From contig NZ_VLJP01000011.1 in NCBI RefSeq assembly GCF_007829525.1, forward strand, positions 28,874 to 74,696: a stretch of 45,823 nt of DNA, read 5' to 3'. Under the pieces are notes generated by a model, which made no database searches, was not told the DNA's origin, and worked only from the letters and a program-made list of their open reading frames with translations. Positions within the stretch are counted from its first letter, which is position 1. Every line of letters starts with the position of its first letter. The stretch comes from Mesorhizobium sp. J18. Lineage in GTDB: Bacteria > Pseudomonadota > Alphaproteobacteria > Rhizobiales > Rhizobiaceae. The translations under genes and the position numbers were made by a program. Below are positions 40,468 through 45,823 of this stretch, in pieces.

Positions 40468-41319
40468 ATGGCATCAAATCTGATCCTCACGCTCACCTGT
40501 GAAGACCGGCCCGGGATCGTCGCCGCTGTCACCACCGAGCTTGCGGGCATCGGCGCAAACATAGCCGAATCCAACCAGTTCTGGGATCGGCAGACCAACC
40601 GCTTCTTCATGCGCATAGCCTTCACCGTTCCTGAAACTGTGTCGCGCGAGGATATTGAGCGCGCAATCAAGCCAGCCGTCGAACGCTTCTCCATGAAGAC
40701 CGCCATGATCGATTCCGCGCGCAAGCCAAAGATCATCATCATGGTCTCGAAATTCGACCATGCAATGCTGCACCTTCTCTACCAGATCAGGGTCGGATGG
40801 CTGAACGCCGAAGTCGCAGCCATCGTGTCCAACCACGAGGACAGCAGACGCACAGCGGAAATCGAAGGCATTCCCTATCACTATTGGCCGGTCGACAAGA
40901 ACAACAAGGCCGAGCAGGAAAAGAAACTGCTTTCCCTAGTCGCCGAGACGGGCACCGATCTCGTCATCCTCGCACGCTACATGCAGGTATTCTCGGACGA
41001 TCTGTCAAAGCGCCTCTTTGGCAAGGCGATCAACATCCACCACTCGTTTCTGCCTTCTTTCAAGGGTGCGAAGCCTTATCATCAGGCCTATGAGCGTGGG
41101 GTGAAGCTGATCGGCGCCACGGCGCATTACGTGACGCCCGAACTCGATGAGGGGCCGATCATCGAGCAGGACACCGAGCGTGTTACCCATGCGATGAGCG
41201 CGGATGACCTGGTTGCGACCGGACGGGACGTGGAGAGCCGAGTCTTGGCCAAGGCAGTCAAGAACCATCTGGAAGCGCGCGTGATGCTGAACGGGCACAA
41301 GACGGTGGTCTTTGCCTGA
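40468..41319 (+). CDS. purU: Formyltetrahydrofolate deformylase
   Basis: A 283-aa PurU: it hydrolyses 10-formyl-THF to THF and formate, balancing one-carbon pools. The N-terminal ACT domain (LTLTCEDRPGIVAAVTTEL) is at about 4-80. The formyltransferase-like catalytic domain follows, with INIHHSFLPSF and GATAHYVTPELDEGPII supplying the Asn-His-Asp type residues. ATG 40468 has AAGGAG 6 nt upstream; the open frame to 40315 lacks support. No purine or serine-cycle genes adjoin. Confidence 0.94.
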   Translation: MASNLILTLTCEDRPGIVAAVTTELAGIGANIAESNQFWDRQTNRFFMRIAFTVPETVSREDIERAIKPAVERFSMKTAMIDSARKPKIIIMVSKFDHAMLHLLYQIRVGWLNAEVAAIVSNHEDSRRTAEIEGIPYHYWPVDKNNKAEQEKKLLSLVAETGTDLVILARYMQVFSDDLSKRLFGKAINIHHSFLPSFKGAKPYHQAYERGVKLIGATAHYVTPELDEGPIIEQDTERVTHAMSADDLVATGRDVESRVLAKAVKNHLEARVMLNGHKTVVFA

Positions 41320-41343
41320 TGGCTCCGCATAGAAAGCCGCCCT

Positions 41344-42330
41344 CTATCGCAGGTTGAAGCTTACTGGGACAGACAGGCTCATGCTGCTCTGCGCTATCTG
41401 TGGCGGCGGTGCAGGCACAGGCGATGCGCGGCGCACCATGTCGACCGCAGCCTCATCGAGAGCGGCGTTGCCGGACGAACGGGTAATTCGCACGCTGGTG
41501 ACCGTGCCGGAAGCATTGATCGTGAAGCGCACCTGTACCGTACCCTCTTCGCCGCGCGAACGGGCCGATCGGGGATAGCGCTTGTGACGGTTCAGCCAGG
41601 CGACCACTTTCGATTGCCACCTGGCGGGGCTGACCCGGGGCGCGGAAGCCCGGCTGGCCGTCGAGGGCGGCGGGGCCGCTGATCTTCTGGTCTCGGTTCT
41701 GGCTGGTTCCCGAGTACGCTTCACGGGAGCTTCTGCCCGCCGCGGCCGTTCCTGACGCGGCTGTTCCTTCACAGGACGGGGCCGTTCCGGCCGCGGAGTG
41801 GGGAGCGGAATATCCGTCTGCGGCAGAACGACATTGGCCATTTCGGGCGCTTCCTCTTCCGGCTCGACCACGTCAGGCGTGACCTCCTCCGGCTCGACCG
41901 CATCGGGCGTAATCTCTTCCGGCGTCACCTCCTCGGGGGCGACGGCCTCCGCCTGCTCCGTCTCCACGGGCTCCGGCTTCTCGTTCGGGACAGGCGTTAT
42001 GGACTCTTCGGGCTGCACGGGCTCGACCGGATCGAGCGTCTCGGCGACTGTTTCGGTCGGCTCGACCGGCGTCAGCGTCTCCGAAGGAGCTTCTTCCGAC
42101 AACATCTCCTGCTCGACGGCTTCCGGCGTGGATACCGCCAAGGGCGCCAGTTCGATCATCATTGCAGAATCCACGCCTTCCGCGACGGGCTCCGTGCGCA
42201 GGTTCTGGAACGCATAGATGATGATCCCGTGCGCGGCCAGCACAACAAGCGCCGCCATCGTCCAGTGGACGATTTCGCGCGGCGAAAAACCCGGCGAAAA
42301 GCCGTATGCGAGGTCGGTTCGCGCCGTCAT
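41344..42330 (-). CDS. tonB: TonB family energy transducer
   Basis: A 328-aa TonB. It has an N-terminal membrane anchor (MAALVVLAAHGIIIYAF, about 25-41), a very long Pro/Glu/Val-rich periplasmic spacer (about 60-180) containing near-repeats of TPDAVEPEE, then a Pro/Arg-rich basic segment (PRPVKEQPRQERPRRAEAP), and the C-terminal receptor-contact domain (KRYPRSARSRGEEGTVQVRF ... ALDEAAVDMVRRASP). It transmits proton-motive force from ExbBD to outer-membrane receptors. Translation is coupled to exbD (ATGA overlap). No TonB-dependent receptor gene is in the window, so it is probably the general TonB. Confidence 0.93.
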   Translation of the reverse strand: MTARTDLAYGFSPGFSPREIVHWTMAALVVLAAHGIIIYAFQNLRTEPVAEGVDSAMMIELAPLAVSTPEAVEQEMLSEEAPSETLTPVEPTETVAETLDPVEPVQPEESITPVPNEKPEPVETEQAEAVAPEEVTPEEITPDAVEPEEVTPDVVEPEEEAPEMANVVLPQTDIPLPTPRPERPRPVKEQPRQERPRRAEAPVKRTREPARTETRRSAAPPPSTASRASAPRVSPARWQSKVVAWLNRHKRYPRSARSRGEEGTVQVRFTINASGTVTSVRITRSSGNAALDEAAVDMVRRASPVPAPPPQIAQSSMSLSVPVSFNLR

Positions 42331-42779
42331 TGCGCAGTCGTCGCAGCCTCCGCAGGCGGCAAGGCTTCGAGCCCGACAAGCGCGATCTTGAGATAGCCGC
42401 TATCACGCAGCAGGTTCATCACGTTCATCAGCTCGCCGTAATCGACAGCCTTGTCGGCGCGCAGGAAAATGCGCGTTTCCTTGTCACCGCCCGTCCGTTG
42501 ATCAAGCATCTGGCCGAAGGTCGCACGCTGGATCGTGTCGTTGCCGATCGCCAGACTGAGATCCTGCTTCAGGGTGAGGAACAGCGGCTTGTCCGGGCGC
42601 GGCGCCTGGGCGGCGGTGGAGCCGGGCAGATCAACATTGACATCGACCGTCGCCAGCGGCGCGGCCACCATGAAGATGATCAGGAGAACCAGCATCACAT
42701 CGATGAAAGGCGTGACATTGATCTCGTGGTTGTCTTCGAGATCGTCGTTTTCCGTGCTTGCCCTGAGACTGCCTGCCAT
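42327..42779 (-). CDS. exbD: Biopolymer transport protein ExbD
   Basis: A 150-aa inner-membrane protein with one helix containing the essential Asp (NVTPFIDVMLVLLIIFMV) and a periplasmic domain (LPGSTAAQAPRPDKPLFLTL; IFLRADKAVDYGELMNVMN). It forms the proton channel with ExbB. It starts 4 bp after exbB and overlaps tonB. Confidence 0.95.
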   Translation of the reverse strand: MAGSLRASTENDDLEDNHEINVTPFIDVMLVLLIIFMVAAPLATVDVNVDLPGSTAAQAPRPDKPLFLTLKQDLSLAIGNDTIQRATFGQMLDQRTGGDKETRIFLRADKAVDYGELMNVMNLLRDSGYLKIALVGLEALPPAEAATTAQ

Positions 42780-42783
42780 CGTC

Positions 42784-43794
42784 CTACTCCGCAGCCTGGC
42801 GCAGCGCGGCGGGAACCTTGCGGCGGTCGAGATCGCGGCTGATCAGCCGCTCGACACCGGCCGACGCATCCGCAAGGAGCTGACGATAGCCGGTAATGGC
42901 GCGCGCGAAGACGTTGTATATGACAACGGCCGGAATGGCCGCGACCAGGCCCAGTGCCGTGGCAAGCAAGGCTTCCGCGATGCCTGGTGCCACGACGGCT
43001 AGATTGGTCGTCTGGGATTGGCTGATTCCGATGAAGGAATTCATGATGCCCCATACGGTTCCGAAGAGACCCACGAAGGGTGCCGTCGAACCGATCGTCG
43101 CAAGCACACCCGTTCCCCGCGTCATGCGGCGGCCCGCCTGTGCCTCTATGCGCGAAAGACGGGAGGTCACGCGCTCCTTCAGGCCGGCAGCACCTGCATG
43201 ATCGAGCATGCCGGAGGAAGCCTGCACCTCTTCTTCGGCAGCCCGCACAAGCAGCGATGCAGCGTCCCGCCTCTTGCCCACCTCGCGGCTGGCTTCACTC
43301 AGATTCGCCGCCTCGACGATTACCTTCAGAGCGCGGCGTGTCCTGGCCTTTGCGGCGGCGAGTTCCAGCGATTTTGCCAGCCACACCGTCCAGGTTACGA
43401 GCGAAGCGAAGGCGAGGCCGATCATGACGGCCTTCACGACCCAATCCGCCTGCATGAACATGCCCCAAGGGGAAAGGTCGTGCGGCAAGGTTTCTTCTTG
43501 AGCGTTCTGCAACTGGGGCTGGGCCGGAGTTTCCGGAACCGGAGCCGGGCTGTCACCGGTCTGAACTTCTTCACCCGTTGCAGAGGGCTCCCCGGGAAGC
43601 GCCGGCGAGCTCTCGGATCCGGATTGCACAGGCGCGGCCTCCGACGGGGCCGTTTGCTGCGAGGGAGCCGGGGCCGGCTGGGTCTGTACGACCGGGGCTT
43701 CCGGCGCAGGCGCATCCTGCGCGTTGCCGATTGCCGGTGTAAACAGCAGCAATGATGTTGCCAGTGCGGCGGCGATATGGGTCGCTCTCAGCAC
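42784..43794 (-). CDS. exbB: Tol-Pal/TonB system protein ExbB
   Basis: A 336-aa MotA/TolQ/ExbB-family proton channel. A signal peptide ([18 protein letters not shown]) is followed by a Pro/Gln/Glu-rich periplasmic extension (about 26-100), as in many alphaproteobacterial ExbB, then three helices ([58 protein letters not shown]). The start is GTG 43794 with AGGGA 9 nt upstream; no ATG is suitable. It is first in the exbB-exbD-tonB operon. I looked for a clear Irr or RirA box upstream and did not find one. Confidence 0.93.
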   Translation of the reverse strand: MLRATHIAAALATSLLLFTPAIGNAQDAPAPEAPVVQTQPAPAPSQQTAPSEAAPVQSGSESSPALPGEPSATGEEVQTGDSPAPVPETPAQPQLQNAQEETLPHDLSPWGMFMQADWVVKAVMIGLAFASLVTWTVWLAKSLELAAAKARTRRALKVIVEAANLSEASREVGKRRDAASLLVRAAEEEVQASSGMLDHAGAAGLKERVTSRLSRIEAQAGRRMTRGTGVLATIGSTAPFVGLFGTVWGIMNSFIGISQSQTTNLAVVAPGIAEALLATALGLVAAIPAVVIYNVFARAITGYRQLLADASAGVERLISRDLDRRKVPAALRQAAE

Positions 43795-43999
43795 GATTTT
43801 ATCCCTATTCGCGATCTCGAATTCTGGACCATTACACTCATAATTGTGTCGCGTCCATGTTCACCGAGACTTTTTTACCCGGACAATCGCACACAGGCAT
43901 AATGCCTGCGATCGATGCTTTTGACGGTCAGGAGAACAACATCTTCAGCATGGTTGCGGCACGGATCGGCCCCCGATGAGCCGCCCTCTCTTTACATGA
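43795..43999. other. exbB upstream region, no gene seen
   Basis: AT-richer sequence around 43820-43850 (complement reads ACACAATTATGAGTGTAATGG) probably contains the exbB promoter. It shows a loose ACAC...GTGT symmetry but no iron box I can defend. A 75-aa open frame crossing here has no ribosome site. Confidence 0.3.
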
Positions 44000-44024
44000 G
44001 GAACAAAAGGGAACGGCGCCTGTT
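44000..44024 (+). promoter_or_regulatory. Near-consensus EcfG-type promoter
   Basis: GGAAC (44000-44004), 16 bp, TGTT (44021-44024); one mismatch to CGTT. It lies 36 bp before the start codon of the 118-aa gene. Confidence 0.55.
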
Positions 44025-44060
44025 TAAGGAGCGCGCGCAGCAACAGGGAGGAACCATGCG

Positions 44061-44417
44061 ATGACAAGGCCACGTGGCGAACCGGCGTTGGGGCTTGGCA
44101 AAGGTTCCGCTGGTGCGGTTTTCGGTGCGCTTGGACCGCAAAGGGAGGCTTATCTGACAGCCGTGCGCAAATGCGTTTGGGACGAGCGTTTCCCGCCCGC
44201 TATGAAGAAGGCGCTCGAAGCCTATCTCAAACGCCACAGCAAAAAACAGCCTGTGTCCATCGCCTTGGTTATAAGGGCGACGCGCGCCGCGATCCCGAAT
44301 CTCTCCGTAAGCGATCAGGAACTGGCTGCCATCATAGCCGAGGAAGCGCTCAACAAGGGTTGTTCAGTCGATTTCGAGAACCGGGATTCCGGTCCGGAAT
44401 TCCATATCCTGCGGTGA
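44061..44417 (+). CDS. Conserved-looking small protein of unknown function
   Basis: I do not recognise this 118-aa soluble protein. It is basic in the first two thirds (REAYLTAVRKCVWDERFPPAMKKALEAYLKRH), helical in appearance, and ends with an acidic helical segment (NLSVSDQELAAIIAEEALNKG) and a beta-like tail. ATG 44061 follows GGGAGG by 9 nt; a closer ATG at 44056 is followed at once by a stop (ATGCGATGA) and may be a tiny leader or a coincidence. A near-consensus EcfG promoter precedes it, so a general-stress role is likely. Confidence 0.7.
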   Translation: MTRPRGEPALGLGKGSAGAVFGALGPQREAYLTAVRKCVWDERFPPAMKKALEAYLKRHSKKQPVSIALVIRATRAAIPNLSVSDQELAAIIAEEALNKGCSVDFENRDSGPEFHILR

Positions 44418-44429
44418 TGGTCCGGTGAA

Positions 44430-44564
44430 CTACTGATCCAAAGAATGCTGCGGCGTCTCCGCATCGCCTTCCAAAGGCGTCTGCCCAGTGGGTCTGATGG
44501 AAAAGAACAGGATGAGCAGCAAGGCCACAACAATGACGGCCGCAATGATCCCTCTATTGGACAT
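44430..44564 (-). CDS. 43-aa single-helix membrane protein
   Basis: A very small protein: MSNRG, then one hydrophobic helix (IIAAVIVVALLLILFFSI), then a short polar tail (RPTGQTPLEGDAETPQHSLD). ATG 44564 is internal to a longer open frame whose first 17 codons are polar and unlikely. The ribosome site is weak. Proteins of this shape are common among rhizobial stress-related small genes. Function unknown. Confidence 0.5.
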   Translation of the reverse strand: MSNRGIIAAVIVVALLLILFFSIRPTGQTPLEGDAETPQHSLDQ

Positions 44565-44637
44565 GTTTCTTTCCACTCCGGATTGGAAAGCCGGCGGCAA
44601 TCGCTCCCCGGCCACCAGCGAGGCCGTTCAATTTGCG

Positions 44638-44663
44638 GGAACTCGAAATGCATATCCACGGTT
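44638..44663 (+). promoter_or_regulatory. Near-consensus EcfG-type promoter
   Basis: GGAAC (44638-44642), 17 bp, GGTT (44660-44663). The spacing is right and the -10 differs at the first base. It lies 34 bp before ATG 44698. The -10 overlaps a small palindrome, CGGTTC/GAACCG (44659-44664 and 44670-44675). Confidence 0.5.
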
Positions 44664-44697
44664 CTCCAGGAACCGCACGTGAAAGGAACAATTCCTC

Positions 44698-44922
44698 ATG
44701 GTCACGCCAGATCCGCGCCAGCCCGAACCCGTGCCGCCGCCTCCGGTTCCGCCTCTGACGCCGAACCCTCCCCCGATCGAGGAACCCGAGCCGGAGCGAC
44801 TTCCCGACGAAGATCCGAGACCCAATCCGGACGAGAATGACCAGCCCCCACGGCGCATGACCAGCTATGTGCTGGAACATGAAGTGCTCCCGGCGGTTTG
44901 GTGCCGAAAGGTAAATTGGTGA
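44698..44922 (+). CDS. Proline-rich small protein
   Basis: A 74-aa protein opening MVTPDPRQPEPVPPPPVPPL with about one third proline and many Glu/Asp up to residue 50 (ERLPDEDPRPNPDENDQPPR), then a different C-terminal segment (MTSYVLEHEVLPAVWCRKVNW). It is probably disordered. Its stop shares a base with the start of the DUF427 gene (TGATG), which suggests coupled translation. An EcfG-like promoter precedes it. I recall similar short proline-rich proteins in rhizobia, but no function is known. Confidence 0.6.
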   Translation: MVTPDPRQPEPVPPPPVPPLTPNPPPIEEPEPERLPDEDPRPNPDENDQPPRRMTSYVLEHEVLPAVWCRKVNW

Positions 44923-45311
44923 TGCCTCAACATTTAGCAGAACATATCGAAATCGAGCCGTATCGCGGCGTGGTCAATGTCATGTTCGCCGACGCGATGA
45001 TAGCCTCGACGAGGGATGCACTCATACTTCGTGAGGAAGGTCGCGCACCGGCTTTCTATATTCCGTTCTCTGACATCTATTTTGATTTTCTGACACGTTC
45101 GACAACCACTACGGAAAGCGCCACGGGCGACACTGCCACTTACTGGAACGTAACGGCAAAGGGCGAAGCCGCAAAAGACATAATGTGGGCTTACGAGGCA
45201 CCGCCGGAGAATATGCGCGCCCTCCTCGCTCATGGCGCTTTCGACCCTGAAAAAGTGAGTATCGAGGCCGCGCCGGCAGACGATCCGAAGGAGGAAGAAC
45301 ACCGGCCGTAG
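44922..45311 (+). CDS. DUF427 domain-containing protein
   Basis: A 129-aa protein matching the DUF427 pattern: IEIEPYRGVVNVMFADAMIA, LREEGRAPAFYIPFSDI, a TGDTATYWNV strand, the MWAYEAPPENMRAL segment and FDPEKVSIE at the end. It is a small beta-rich soluble domain; biochemical function is unknown, though it occurs often in stress-related gene groups. The start is ATG 44922, overlapping the stop of the proline-rich gene; the 8-codon upstream extension would overlap that gene further. Confidence 0.85.
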   Translation: MPQHLAEHIEIEPYRGVVNVMFADAMIASTRDALILREEGRAPAFYIPFSDIYFDFLTRSTTTTESATGDTATYWNVTAKGEAAKDIMWAYEAPPENMRALLAHGAFDPEKVSIEAAPADDPKEEEHRP

Positions 45312-45330
45312 TCAGCCGGTGCTCGAACGG

Positions 45331-45570
45331 TCAGTCCTGCACGTCGGTTTCCGGCCGGTCGTCGCCGGAGCTTATCTCCTCGTGCCATTTGCCTTCCGCG
45401 TCCTGATATTCGATCGGCTGGGCCGTGCCGCGCTGCTCATGCTCGGCAGCGGCACGATCGGCCGCCTGCCGGGCTTCCTGATGGGAAAAGAAGGTCTCGG
45501 AAAAGACGTCTCCGACCTTGTATGCCCAGCCACCGTCATGTTCGACAACTTCATATGTCACGCGTGTCAT
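45331..45570 (-). CDS. DUF2188 domain-containing protein
   Basis: A 79-aa small soluble protein with the DUF2188 layout: YEVVEHDGGWAYKVGDVFSE, FFSHQEARQAADRAAAEH, then IEYQDAEGKWHEE. Members are common in Rhizobiales, often several per genome, and are generally stress-associated; the biochemical role is unknown. ATG 45570 has GGGAGAG 6 nt upstream. An EcfG-like promoter lies 40-64 bp upstream on the same strand. Confidence 0.87.
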   Translation of the reverse strand: MTRVTYEVVEHDGGWAYKVGDVFSETFFSHQEARQAADRAAAEHEQRGTAQPIEYQDAEGKWHEEISSGDDRPETDVQD

Positions 45571-45609
45571 CGTTGCTCTCCCTGCATGCGACCAAAGTCT
45601 TTACGGGGG

Positions 45610-45634
45610 AACCAGCGGCCAGACGACAAGTTCC
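45610..45634 (-). promoter_or_regulatory. Near-consensus EcfG-type promoter of the DUF2188 gene
   Basis: On the minus strand GGAAC (45634-45630), 16 bp, GGTT (45613-45610); one mismatch to the -10 consensus. Confidence 0.5.
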
Positions 45635-45769
45635 GCGATCTGTCAGACGGGGGGCCTAAATTGGCTGTTTAATTTGTCATGTTGAGGAACCTGGTGGCTT
45701 GTTTGACATTACCTTTGGGAGGAGCGCGTGGGGCTTGCCTGCTTTGAGATGTGAAGGGAAGTCGCAACC

Positions 45770-45823
45770 ATGGCCCCACCGGCCCGGCATGAGGATCAGT
45801 CCAGTCCAGCCAAAGGGGAGATC
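45770..45823 (+). CDS. Possible start of a gene cut by the right edge
   Basis: ATG 45770 follows GAAGGGA by about 10 nt and opens a frame reading MAPPARHEDQSSPAKGEI to the window end. Eighteen hydrophilic residues are too few to identify. A weak GGAAC-N16-CATT lies at 45686-45710. It may also be chance. Confidence 0.28.
   Translation, partial: MAPPARHEDQSSPAKGEI

Noticed and set aside
43801-43880. Possible Irr (ICE) or RirA iron box upstream of exbB
   Set aside because: The nearest matches (GAATTC core; TGA-N9-TCC) deviate too much from either consensus.
43752-43979. A 75-aa plus-strand ORF in the exbB upstream region
   Set aside because: No ribosome site, no hydrophobic or domain pattern, and it overlaps the exbB start and promoter.
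1-45823. Search for tRNA genes, CRISPR arrays, insertion sequences, phage genes and attachment sites
   Set aside because: No tRNA-like T-loop, repeat-spacer pattern, transposase, integrase or terminal repeat was recognised by eye; a computed search (tRNAscan, repeat finder) would be the decisive check.

Overview
The window looks like chromosome (or a large replicon) of a Hyphomicrobiales/Rhizobiales alphaproteobacterium, probably Phyllobacteriaceae or Rhizobiaceae. The reasons are a GC-rich genome, a fused phaAB-CDEFG cation/proton antiporter operon, two ku genes flanking a PE-LIG-POL ligD, the carboxynorspermidine/carboxyspermidine polyamine pair, and several promoters of the EcfG (general stress) type. 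No genus can be fixed from the sequence alone. I saw no rRNA, tRNA, CRISPR array, insertion sequence or prophage.

Region 1 (1-23823) is a catabolic island. On the plus strand are the 3' part of an SDR gene, an Asp/Glu-racemase-superfamily gene that lacks both catalytic cysteines, and ohr. Facing them is a 14-gene minus-strand operon (17239 down to 2055), with mostly tight or overlapping junctions: opine-dehydrogenase family, 3-hydroxyacyl-CoA dehydrogenase, TRAP transporter dctPQM, VanB-like reductase, Rieske dioxygenase alpha and beta, acyl-CoA ligase, cysteine-less thiolase-like protein, DUF35-pseudo-SDR fusion, cyclase/isatin-hydrolase-like amidohydrolase, SDR, and a second acyl-CoA ligase. 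Divergent from it are marR, ridA, an EthD-like gene, a second marR, and iorA-iorB. My main inference is that this is an indole-3-acetate (auxin) or related oxindole degradation system. In this reading TRAP takes up the substrate, the Rieske system makes a 3-hydroxy-2-oxindole-3-acetate, a ligase forms its CoA ester, the thiolase-like/DUF35 pair cleaves it by retro-aldol to isatin and acetyl-CoA, the cyclase opens isatin to isatinate, and the IorAB-type enzyme decarboxylates that 2-oxo acid oxidatively. The family assignments are solid; the substrate is not proven.

Region 2 (23960-28050) holds a two-gene polyamine operon (nspC and a carboxynorspermidine dehydrogenase), a small secreted protein gene, and a YbhN/LPG-synthase-TM membrane protein gene. 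Region 3 (28057-34077) is the complete pha (Mrp type) antiporter operon, phaAB-C-D-E-F-G, on the minus strand. Its PhaD carries a run of nine Glu encoded by a 9-bp tandem repeat.

Region 4 (34255-40286) holds a small secreted protein, an AI-2E family permease, and an NHEJ module: ku-ligD facing a second ku gene. Both ku genes have a perfect GGAAC-N16/17-CGTT motif just upstream, which implies control by the general stress sigma factor. Region 5 (40468-43794) has purU and a minus-strand exbB-exbD-tonB operon. Region 6 (44061-45823) is a group of small genes (unknown, one-TM, proline-rich, DUF427, DUF2188), three of them behind near-consensus EcfG-type promoters, and perhaps the start of one more gene at the right edge.
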